From the NCBI GenBank assembly GCA_045657185.1, contig JAZOSO010000163.1, positions 1-13,763 on the forward strand: a DNA stretch of 13,763 nt, written 5' to 3'. Position 1 is the stretch's first letter, and every line of letters begins with the position of its first letter. This document shows positions 1 through 6,499 of the stretch, one piece after another. The position numbers were made by a program, and so were the translations under genes. A model generated the notes under the pieces. That model ran no database searches. It had not been told where the DNA came from and saw only the letters and a list, made by a program, of their open reading frames with translations. Source of the stretch: RGIG5270 sp045657185 (GTDB taxonomy: Bacteria > Verrucomicrobiota > Lentisphaeria > Victivallales > Victivallaceae).

Positions 1-774
1 AATCAGAAATTACAGAACCTCAGGGACTGCTGTCTCAACTCCAATTCATTTTTATATCACCTTACCGGTGCGGCACTTGAAACCATACGGCTGCAAGGTC
101 TCACTGCAACACTGCAATTCAATGATATAAACGAAAATGAATTCAACTCACTTCTCGGCAAAGAACCTGATTGGCAGGAAAAATTCCGCCATTCTTACGG
201 CGACGAACTTACACATATGGAAAGTCTGATAAAATATATTTTGAGCAGCCCTGATGCTTCATACATTTTTTTGAACAGAAATATTCCGCACCACCTGAAA
301 ATATATCTGGCAATAAATTATGCCGCATTTGCAGAAAAAACAAAAAATATCATAAACATCTCAAACGGCTGCGACGCTCCGAGTGAAAAACTGAAAAAAT
401 TGAAAAGAACTGATAACCGTACAGGACTTTGGCTGTGCGATATGTTCGGGCCTGCACCTGACACAGCTTACAAAAGATTTATTCAAATGAGCGACATGCG
501 CACAATAGCGCAATGTGCTTTCAAAGTCATTGATTACCGCCGCAAAAACGGCAGTCTGCCGGATAATCTGAATTTTTTACCGCATATCCCGCAAGACAGC
601 ATATACGGCAAAAAATTCATTTATGAAAAAGGTGAAATAAAACTATATGATACACCTTTTAACGGCTTCATTCTTTCCGTTGATGAACGCCCGGCAATTC
701 AATACTCAAATGCCAGCATTATCTTTAAAAATTCGGTTCCATCAATCAGTTTGAACCAGACTGACAACCATTGA
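1..774 (+). CDS. Hypothetical PVC-type protein, 3' part
   Basis: The reading frame is open from the first base, so the start lies left of the window; an internal ATG at 217 is not the natural start. The visible 257 residues show no membrane segment and no catalytic motif I know. The C-terminal part (visible residues about 167-225) has an Ala/Tyr-Arg-rich helix, then 'NGSLPDNL', 'IPQDSIYGKKFIY' and 'GFILSV'. This matches a recurrent C-terminal module of large, mostly uncharacterised Planctomycetes/Lentisphaerae proteins (helix, G-x-L-P-x-x-L, P-x-D-x-x-x-G-x-x-F-x-Y, then a 'YS-x-G'-like strand). Its function is unknown; an envelope role is only a guess. The gene ends inside the 3' end of the convergent glycosidase gene, overlapping it by 33 bp. 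Confidence 0.75.
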   Translation, partial: NQKLQNLRDCCLNSNSFLYHLTGAALETIRLQGLTATLQFNDINENEFNSLLGKEPDWQEKFRHSYGDELTHMESLIKYILSSPDASYIFLNRNIPHHLKIYLAINYAAFAEKTKNIINISNGCDAPSEKLKKLKRTDNRTGLWLCDMFGPAPDTAYKRFIQMSDMRTIAQCAFKVIDYRRKNGSLPDNLNFLPHIPQDSIYGKKFIYEKGEIKLYDTPFNGFILSVDERPAIQYSNASIIFKNSVPSISLNQTDNH

Positions 775-3030
775 AAGCTTGAGCATAATTTCTGCGTCAA
801 AGGGAGCTTCTTCGACTTCGGGCATTTTGGTAACAGCAATTGAAATATCGTTAACAGATTTTACACAATCACTGATTTCAACACGGTACGGAGGAGCAAA
901 AAGCGGAGCAAACTGCTTGCCGTTGCAGTTAATTTCAATTACGCCGATGTTCTGGTCAACTTCAATAAAGGTGCGTTTCTTTTCTGAAATTTCACCTGAA
1001 AGTTGAAGCTTGACATTATCTTTTGCCAATACTTCACAGTCGGAAATTCTGACAAAATTCTGCGGTATAACTGCAAGATTGGCGGGAACATCATCAGCAT
1101 TGCAAATGGCAAAAAGCGATTCTCCCGGCAGCAGTCTGATATGTCTGCTCCAAGCATATTTGACATCATTGACAGCATCATACAAATATGAACCGTCAAC
1201 TGCCATATCAAATTCAACAGTATCTTTAATACTTTCATTAAGAAGGAAAATGCGTTTTTCACCGTCAACATCATATTGATAAATACGCAAAAATTCAGAC
1301 GCGCCCTCTGCAATCGGTGAAGTAAGATATTTTTTTGCTTCATCAATTTCATCGGTACGAAGAACCGGCAAACCATCATTTTCCAGGCGTTTCAGAATTG
1401 TTTCATACTGCGGCAAAAGCAACCCGGCGGGAACGATAAGAACATTGAATGTTTCTCCGTTAATAACCATTTTCCCGTCAGTAACTTCTGCTTTTTCCAA
1501 AATGTCAAAAGGCACAACATCATAATCATAATGTGCTTTCAACAACTTTGCGCCGACTGTTTCAAATGGCGTAAACGGTCGGGTCGTCCATTCTGCCTCT
1601 GCATGATACAACACTGCCGCTCCTGAAATATGAATACCGTTTGAGAGCAATTCACAGACGCGACTGCAATATTTGCGCCACAGCTCAAAAAATTTCCACT
1701 GCGGATTATTGCCGCGGGCGTAAAAGTGCGGCGGACAGTCAATATCCGGAAACGGCGCATTACTGAACGCATGCGGCACAATGGCATTTATCCCCTGTAC
1801 AGCAAAATGGTCGGTCATGCGTTTCATGGCGTCAAGTCCGAAGTTCCAGCCGTAAGCTCCGAAACTTTCACAGGCGCACTGACGGTTCAATTCTGGGTAT
1901 AAATGTCCTGCGCTGGAACCGAGTTTACCCAGTCCCCATTGATAGAATGAACTGAAATGCGGTCCGAATGATGAAGAGTGAATACCATCTTCAATACCAG
2001 GCAGATTCTGGTGCAGCACACTGTCAATCATGGAAAAATTCTGACCTTTGACAGCGCGGAAAAAGTGTCCGTCACCGTATCCCAAACGGCAGTGCGCACC
2101 GTTGTCTTCAATCAGATGACCGATGTACTGCACGTTGTGTTCATTGCACCATCTGCCGATTTTCTGCGGGAAACATTCGGAGTAAAGTTTGGAAACTTCA
2201 TCCATGAATTTTGCTCTGAAAACAGGTGCGTCCTGACACTCATGCCAAAGTGACGGCCAAAATCCCGCCGGCATGTTTTCAAGACGCTTTGCCAGCTCAA
2301 ATGAGAACGGCAGACAGGGAAATTGACCGTTGGGCAAAGAGAGATAAGATGAAGCCGAGCCTACGCGCGGTTCATCGGAAAAAAAGCCCCCGCAAACGCC
2401 GTTGTCAAAGTATTTTTTCAGCTCCTTGTAATGCGGTTCCAGAGCTATTTCAATGAATTTATCCACCGATTCAGGCTCAATCATATTTATCCAGTTACGG
2501 GTATGATTTTCGCCGCCGTCACGGGTTGTGAAAATAAAGAAAACACGAAATCTTCCAGCCGGAAGTTCCAGAGTCAATCTGTTGTCTATCACTTTATCAG
2601 TGACATCAAATGCTTTTTCACTGTCAAAATTATCGGGCAGAACAAACGGCGCACAAATTGCTTTGAAAAACTTTTCCGTTCCCATCTCCTGAATTTTGAG
2701 CGTATATGTCCCGCCGTTGCCGTCAATATCAGCATGACGGCGACGGACGAGAATTTTACGATACTCTTCCGGTATTTTGCCCCCTGCTCCGCCGCTTGGG
2801 AAATGCACATCGTCAAAAAGCCACAAACGCATGGAGTTTTTTTCTGCAAAATCAAAAAGCGTTCTCAAAGTGTCAAACCACTTTTTTTCCAGCCATTCAG
2901 GAAAAGGTCTTGCTTCAAGAATACACTCATTGATACCGACATTTTTCAACTGCTGCAAACCGTCAAGAAGAATGACATCGTCTTCTCCTTTGAGCCAGAA
3001 AAGCGGGGCGATGGTCGGAAATGATTTCAT
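742..3030 (-). CDS. GH106-like glycoside hydrolase (putative)
   Basis: This 762-residue protein has no signal peptide and is probably cytosolic. The N-terminal part has the pattern of the GH106 alpha-L-rhamnosidase-like family: an opening barrel strand, then 'WLFDDVHFPSGGAGGKIPEEY' (residues 70-90), where family members typically read W-x-Y-D-E-x-x-x-P-S-G-x-A-G-G. Other landmarks are 'FFSDEP' (216-221), 'ACESFGAYGW' (Glu388), 'GINAIVPHAFS' (413-423), 'PPHFYARGNNPQW' (433-445) and 'AAVLYHAEAEW' (471-481). Glu220 and Glu388 are reasonable acid/base or nucleophile candidates, but I could not align them to a solved structure. The C-terminal 100 residues ('NGKQFAPLFAPPYRVEIS', 703-720) look like a sugar-binding beta-sandwich. 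It is shorter than the roughly 1,000-residue characterised GH106 enzymes. It starts 3 bp after its operon partner; the SD (AAGG) is weak. The substrate is unknown; rhamnosides are only the family default. Confidence 0.75.
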   Translation of the reverse strand: MKSFPTIAPLFWLKGEDDVILLDGLQQLKNVGINECILEARPFPEWLEKKWFDTLRTLFDFAEKNSMRLWLFDDVHFPSGGAGGKIPEEYRKILVRRRHADIDGNGGTYTLKIQEMGTEKFFKAICAPFVLPDNFDSEKAFDVTDKVIDNRLTLELPAGRFRVFFIFTTRDGGENHTRNWINMIEPESVDKFIEIALEPHYKELKKYFDNGVCGGFFSDEPRVGSASSYLSLPNGQFPCLPFSFELAKRLENMPAGFWPSLWHECQDAPVFRAKFMDEVSKLYSECFPQKIGRWCNEHNVQYIGHLIEDNGAHCRLGYGDGHFFRAVKGQNFSMIDSVLHQNLPGIEDGIHSSSFGPHFSSFYQWGLGKLGSSAGHLYPELNRQCACESFGAYGWNFGLDAMKRMTDHFAVQGINAIVPHAFSNAPFPDIDCPPHFYARGNNPQWKFFELWRKYCSRVCELLSNGIHISGAAVLYHAEAEWTTRPFTPFETVGAKLLKAHYDYDVVPFDILEKAEVTDGKMVINGETFNVLIVPAGLLLPQYETILKRLENDGLPVLRTDEIDEAKKYLTSPIAEGASEFLRIYQYDVDGEKRIFLLNESIKDTVEFDMAVDGSYLYDAVNDVKYAWSRHIRLLPGESLFAICNADDVPANLAVIPQNFVRISDCEVLAKDNVKLQLSGEISEKKRTFIEVDQNIGVIEINCNGKQFAPLFAPPYRVEISDCVKSVNDISIAVTKMPEVEEAPFDAEIMLKLSMVVSLVQTD
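746..764. other. Small hairpin in convergent gene overlap
   Basis: TCAGTTTG (746-753) and CAGACTGA (757-764) pair as an 8-bp stem, with one G-T pair, around a 3-nt loop, inside the 33-bp overlap of two convergent coding ends. There is no T-tract on either side. It could slow or end transcription from both directions, or it could be chance. Confidence 0.3.
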
Positions 3031-3033
3031 TTT

Positions 3034-4974
3034 TTATCTGCCTTTTTTGGTTGAATAACAGCTCAAATAAGGTGAGTATGCACGGGTACGGCTGGGATTG
3101 CCTTTACAGAATGCAACTGAGAAGCTGAAATCAGGTATGCGGGAGGCAAGTTTAATAACCAGACGCTGTTTTTCTCCTGTAAGAGTTATATTTTCAATAT
3201 TGCGGTAAACTGCACCGGCATTGTGATTGTCACGGAACTGGATGAGTTTTCCGTCGAGATAACATTCAAAAGGACAGCTTGCGGAACAGATAAAGCGGAC
3301 ATCTTCGATGCGTTCATTGAATTTGAACTCACGGACGAGATAGCAGCATTGGGGACCGTTGAATGAATAAAGGTCGGAACGTTTATAGCGTTCGTTACCT
3401 TTTTCAACCGAAAACGGGAGTTCTGACGGCAAATCTTCATTGATAAGGGTTGCTTCATTAAGATATTTAAATTTGGTACGGACATGACAATTTGTTGCGT
3501 CTGCGCCGAATTCAGGAAGGTTGCCGGGATTGCAGTTGAATTCATCATTCTGATAAGGACAGATTGCATAAAGTTCCTTGTCCCACATATCCCAGTAAGG
3601 TCCGTAAACATCCCATTGAGTTGCGCCGTGGAAGCCGAATTTGTCCTCAAAAACAGTTTTTCCGTTTTCTTTCATAGCGAATTTTACAATGTTATGTTTG
3701 GGCATGAATTCTTCTTTTTCATCGAGAATGACTGTCAAAGTAACATCTGTGCTTGCATTGGCAGCGATTGCAACCTTAACGGAAGTTTTATCAGCTTTGA
3801 TATGAGACGGAATATCAAAAACAATTTCTCCGTCAAATGCTTTGTCAAAAGGATTGTTGACAGTAATTGTAACGGTATTTGTCTTTTTCGCCCAGAGAAC
3901 AGGCTCGTTGTTTTCGTAAGCATAAGAAGCGTTGAAAACAGGTGCGGGCAGCGGACGGACATTAACTGCAGGAGCGTTGACAAATTCAATTTCGGGATTG
4001 AGAACCTGTGCAACTTCAATACCGATGGCAGCAGTTTCTGCGGCGAATTCAGTCAATGCGGCGTATTTATGTTTGATATCGCAGGCGCAAATGAGAGTTT
4101 TACCCATTTTGTCGGTAAATTCCTGCGGGAAAGCCTTGCTGCCGTGGAGTGCGCCCCAGATAGCACCTGCGGTTGCGCATGAGCAGTCAACGTCCCAGCC
4201 GATTTGGATGCAGAGGCGCATAATTTCTTTGAAATCGTTGCCGCCGCGGAAAAGTGCCATCATCGCAAAAGCGTTATTGATAAGGGCTTTGGTACCGTCA
4301 GCATCACCGTATTTACGAACAATGTTAAGCCAGAGTTCATATTCATCTTCGTATTTTTCGCAAAGTTCTCTGACTCCGTAATAGAGGACTCTTCCTGCAT
4401 TGGTTTCAGGAACAAGTTCGCAGACACGGTCAAAAAGTTCAACGGGGTCATTAGCGAAAAATGCTTCGGAAGCGGCAACAGAGAGGAATTGTTCAAGTTC
4501 AACACTAAGCATTCCGTGGTCAAGAGTTCCGTCATTGTAAGCATATTTCATTGCCAATGCAGGATTATTGGGAGCAATGAACCCCCAGATTTCACTGCGG
4601 ATGGGGCAGCCTTCGGAACTGATGAAAAATTCATTGTTCCAGGTGCCGGTAAGAGGCGGATAAATACCGTGTTCAAGATTGTCAATAAAAATACCGTATT
4701 CGCAGCAGGTGTAAAAACATCTTTCCTGCCAGAATTCAGCCAGCTGACGGGAAGTCGGAGCGATACCGATTTCCTGCAAAGCTTCAAGCCAGACAACCTG
4801 AATATCCAAGTCATCGTTAGGATAAAGCTGTTTTGGCCAGAGATTATCATAATCTGCCTTATTGAACTGTTTGTGACATTCATAAGGAGCGCCGATAATA
4901 CCGCCGAGAGATTTGCCGATCCAGCCGCCGAGAATGCGGTCGTAATAAGTTTGATAATCAAGAGTTTTTTTCAT
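3034..4974 (-). CDS. ADP-ribosylglycohydrolase-fold protein with C-terminal carbohydrate-binding-like domains
   Basis: Residues about 8-325 are an all-helical ADP-ribosylglycohydrolase (DraG/ARH, PF03747-type) domain. Visible landmarks are the glycine-rich first helix 'GGWIGKSLGGIIGAP' (16-30), 'PNDDLD' (52-57) at the place of the usual T-D-D metal-ligand motif, and 'IGWDVDCSCATAGAIWGALHG' (258-278) with the second ligand pair Asp261/Asp263. After a linker come two beta domains: about 360-450, resembling an Ig-like NEW3 domain, and about 540-640, resembling a GH2-type sugar-binding jelly roll ('FECYLDGKLIQF'). No signal peptide is seen. These C-terminal domains and the glycosidase neighbour 3 bp downstream suggest a glycan or glycoside substrate rather than ADP-ribosylated protein. 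An SD (AAAGGAT) sits just upstream of the ATG. The protein is cysteine-rich, which also suggests a cytosolic site. Confidence 0.85.
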   Translation of the reverse strand: MKKTLDYQTYYDRILGGWIGKSLGGIIGAPYECHKQFNKADYDNLWPKQLYPNDDLDIQVVWLEALQEIGIAPTSRQLAEFWQERCFYTCCEYGIFIDNLEHGIYPPLTGTWNNEFFISSEGCPIRSEIWGFIAPNNPALAMKYAYNDGTLDHGMLSVELEQFLSVAASEAFFANDPVELFDRVCELVPETNAGRVLYYGVRELCEKYEDEYELWLNIVRKYGDADGTKALINNAFAMMALFRGGNDFKEIMRLCIQIGWDVDCSCATAGAIWGALHGSKAFPQEFTDKMGKTLICACDIKHKYAALTEFAAETAAIGIEVAQVLNPEIEFVNAPAVNVRPLPAPVFNASYAYENNEPVLWAKKTNTVTITVNNPFDKAFDGEIVFDIPSHIKADKTSVKVAIAANASTDVTLTVILDEKEEFMPKHNIVKFAMKENGKTVFEDKFGFHGATQWDVYGPYWDMWDKELYAICPYQNDEFNCNPGNLPEFGADATNCHVRTKFKYLNEATLINEDLPSELPFSVEKGNERYKRSDLYSFNGPQCCYLVREFKFNERIEDVRFICSASCPFECYLDGKLIQFRDNHNAGAVYRNIENITLTGEKQRLVIKLASRIPDFSFSVAFCKGNPSRTRAYSPYLSCYSTKKGR

Positions 4975-5012
4975 TTATAAATCCTTTCTATTGTTATTTT
5001 TTATTGCGTATT

Positions 5013-5018
5013 AATATA
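5013..5018 (-). promoter_or_regulatory. Possible -10 element of the glycan operon
   Basis: On the minus strand the 189-bp divergent region reads TGCTATATT, an extended -10 (TG-N-TATATT), about 40 bp upstream of the ADP-ribosylglycohydrolase-fold gene. No good -35 hexamer stands at the standard distance. The rest of the region upstream of 5090 is A/T-rich with nothing else I can name. Confidence 0.35.
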
Positions 5019-5103
5019 GCACATGTTTTTATTTTTGCATACGACAATCCGCCAAAAAAACAGTATTATCCGATAAATTTTTTATATTTTTTTGAATTCC
5101 GAC

Positions 5104-5131
5104 TTGAATTTCAGCTAATAAATATTATACT
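5104..5131 (+). promoter_or_regulatory. Predicted lexA promoter
   Basis: TTGAAT (5104-5109), a 16-bp spacer and TATACT (5126-5131) form a plausible sigma-70-type promoter, with initiation expected near 5138. A second TATAAT at 5148-5153 is too close to the ribosome-binding site to serve as well. A direct repeat of TTGAATT (from 5092 and from 5104) covers the -35 region. Confidence 0.5.
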
Positions 5132-5140
5132 AATATTAGT
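5129..5140. promoter_or_regulatory. Candidate LexA operator (perfect palindrome)
   Basis: ACTAATATTAGT is a perfect 12-bp palindrome overlapping the end of the predicted -10 and the start point of lexA, where an autorepressor would block initiation. A further CTAATA half-site stands at 5115-5120, 15 bp upstream of the first half-site of the palindrome. LexA sites differ widely between phyla. This one is not the E. coli CTGT-N8-ACAG nor the Bacillus GAAC-N4-GTTC type, so the assignment rests on position and symmetry only. Confidence 0.45.
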
Positions 5141-5153
5141 TACAATATATAAT

Positions 5154-5157
5154 GGAG
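5154..5157 (+). promoter_or_regulatory. lexA ribosome-binding site
   Basis: GGAG stands 6 nt before ATG 5164. This decides the start against the in-frame ATG at 5152, which would put the SD inside the coding region and has no SD of its own. Confidence 0.75.
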
Positions 5158-5163
5158 AAAAAA

Positions 5164-5787
5164 ATGAAAGATTTAACGGAAAAACAACGCAAAGTGCTGG
5201 AGTTTATTGAAAATTTCCAGGAACAAGAAGGCATGGCTCCGACAGTAGCAGAAATATCCGAACACTTCGGTATCAAAAGTTCAACCGCTTTCGCTCACCT
5301 GAAAGCACTGGAACGCAAAAAAGAACTCTCCCGCTCGTCCAAAGCACGCAGTATAAATCTCATCAACAACGGCAACCCGATCCGCCTTTTCTCCGGTGCA
5401 TTGATAATCCCACTCATCGGCAGAGTCAATGCAGGTATGCCGTCCGAAAGCGCAGAATACAAAGAAGCCGATATCTGCATTGATAAATCAATGCTCAACA
5501 AAAACGATGCCGAAAACCTTTTCGCATTGCGCATCAACGGCGAAAGTATGCGCGACCTCGGTATGCTTGACGGAGATATAATAATCGTTGAAAAAAACGC
5601 TGCATTGCGCACAGGAGATGTCGTCGTTGCTCTTGTTCAGGATGAAGTCACTGTCAAAAGCTATTTCCCGAAACCAGGCGGCATTATTGAACTTCACCCC
5701 GCAAACAAGGATTACCAAATCCAAACCTACCGCGCCGATGAAGTTGCCGTTCAAGGCAAAGTGATTTTTCTGCAGCGTCAAATGTAA
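5164..5787 (+). CDS. lexA: LexA repressor (SOS regulator)
   Basis: LexA represses DNA-damage genes and cleaves itself when activated by RecA filaments. From ATG 5164 the protein has 207 residues, about the usual LexA length. Residues 1-65 form the winged-helix DNA-binding domain ('LTEKQRKVLEFI', then the helix-turn-helix around 27-48). The self-cleavage bond is Ala90-Gly91 in 'GRVNAGMP'. The S24 catalytic dyad is Ser128 in 'INGESMRDLGMLDGD' and Lys165 in 'DEVTVKSYF'. All required residues are present, so the repressor should be functional. The recognition helix ('SSTAFAHLKALERK') differs from E. coli, in line with a different operator. The gene is alone on its strand, with a palindrome in its promoter suggesting autoregulation and a hairpin 45 bp downstream. 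No other SOS gene is visible in the window. Confidence 0.96.
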   Translation: MKDLTEKQRKVLEFIENFQEQEGMAPTVAEISEHFGIKSSTAFAHLKALERKKELSRSSKARSINLINNGNPIRLFSGALIIPLIGRVNAGMPSESAEYKEADICIDKSMLNKNDAENLFALRINGESMRDLGMLDGDIIIVEKNAALRTGDVVVALVQDEVTVKSYFPKPGGIIELHPANKDYQIQTYRADEVAVQGKVIFLQRQM

Positions 5788-5832
5788 AAGGCTCTATTGA
5801 TTGTTTGCAAAAGTGGTGTGAAAGACACTCAG

Positions 5833-5858
5833 GAGAAAGGTGAATTTTCACCTTTCTC
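5833..5858. terminator. Hairpin terminator between convergent lexA and lipoprotein genes
   Basis: GAGAAAGGTGAA and TTCACCTTTCTC pair perfectly over 12 bp around a 2-nt centre, in the 110-bp gap between two convergent genes. The plus-strand sequence after it is T-rich but broken (CTGTTTTCCTCTTG). The minus-strand side has no T-run. It probably ends lexA transcription and may work less well for the opposite gene. Confidence 0.65.
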
Positions 5859-5897
5859 AAACCTGTTTTCCTCTTGTTGACAACAAAATGTACAGAC

Positions 5898-6434
5898 TTA
5901 TTTGACGTCAATTACGACTTCTTTAACATCCTTGCCGGAGTCTGAAGTTATCGGCTTTTTATTCAAATCAGTTTTTGTGAGAAAAGCAACCTGATAATAT
6001 ATGCGGAAACGCATAGTCGGAGTATTTCTCAAAGCTTCCTGACGACCGAAACTGTCGGTATAAATTCTGTCTCCCCTGATATCCAAACCGTTGGAACTCC
6101 AATTACCTGACGGACGGGTCGGTGCGCTCTGAAAATTGCCGCTGACATTGACTGCGACACGGCGTTGAGATGAAATGGCAACAGCATCAGCACCTACTTC
6201 AAGAGCTTTTTCTGCAAGCAATGCTTCAAGTTTATCCAAATCATACGCCTGCGGAGTCATAACTTTGCCGCGGCCGAGAATTTTGTACTCAGGCGGAACT
6301 TCTTTCATTGAGGGATAAACATGAATATATTCTCCGTCCTCTTTTGCCGGCAATTTCTGACCGACATAATCCACACTGACGCAACCACTGAACAACAAAG
6401 CGGCAAACAAAGCAATAAAACAAAAAATCTTCAT
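5898..6434 (-). CDS. Predicted lipoprotein, unknown function
   Basis: This 178-residue protein begins with Lys2, a hydrophobic stretch and 'LLFSGC', giving a lipidation site at Cys18, so it should be exported and anchored to a membrane. Phe at -3 departs from the commonest lipobox. The mature part contains 'LDKLEALLAEKALEVGADAVAI' (about residues 66-87). This helix-plus-strand (L...A...GADAV) recurs in small bacterial envelope lipoproteins and heavy-metal-binding-like folds. A Ser/Asn/Gly-rich segment and a basic, Lys-rich tail follow. It starts with ATG behind AAGGAT at about 9 nt. A predicted promoter and an inverted repeat lie just upstream, so it can be transcribed apart from the ABC-F gene, whose stop is 61 bp away. 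The specific function is unknown. Confidence 0.85.
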   Translation of the reverse strand: MKIFCFIALFAALLFSGCVSVDYVGQKLPAKEDGEYIHVYPSMKEVPPEYKILGRGKVMTPQAYDLDKLEALLAEKALEVGADAVAISSQRRVAVNVSGNFQSAPTRPSGNWSSNGLDIRGDRIYTDSFGRQEALRNTPTMRFRIYYQVAFLTKTDLNKKPITSDSGKDVKEVVIDVK

Positions 6435-6458
6435 ATATTCAATCCTTTTTTAATCTAT

Positions 6459-6473
6459 TTATAACAGTTATAA
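6459..6473. promoter_or_regulatory. 15-bp inverted repeat at lipoprotein promoter
   Basis: TTATAAC-A-GTTATAA is a perfect 7-1-7 inverted repeat covering the edge of the predicted -10 and the expected start point, a typical repressor site. It is A/T-rich, so chance symmetry is possible. Confidence 0.35.
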
Positions 6474-6499
6474 GATAATTCATTTAAGAAAAAAGTCAA
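6472..6499 (-). promoter_or_regulatory. Predicted promoter of the lipoprotein gene
   Basis: On the minus strand TTGACT (6499-6494), 16 bp, then TATCTT (6477-6472). The -35 overlaps the stop codon of the ABC-F gene. Initiation is expected near 6465, leaving a leader of about 30 nt. Confidence 0.5.

Noticed and set aside
2431..3024. 197-codon plus-strand open frame opposite the GH106-like gene
   Set aside because: Antisense shadow; no ribosome-binding site and no recognisable motif, while the opposite strand is convincingly coding.
3484..4980. Long plus-strand open frames (3484-4182 and 4204-4980) opposite the ADP-ribosylglycohydrolase-fold gene
   Set aside because: They lie fully antisense to a gene with clear family motifs, have no SD and encode low-complexity Phe/Ser/Cys/Asn-rich sequence.
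4975..5103. Riboswitch or small RNA in the divergent region
   Set aside because: A/T-rich sequence with no stable hairpin or known conserved core that I can see.
5152..5163. Upstream ATG as lexA start
   Set aside because: It would include the GGAG ribosome-binding site as coding and has no SD of its own; LexA proteins normally begin right at 'LTEKQ'.
5004..5210. 68-codon plus-strand open frame in the divergent region running into lexA
   Set aside because: It runs through the lexA promoter and palindrome and overlaps lexA in another frame; no SD.
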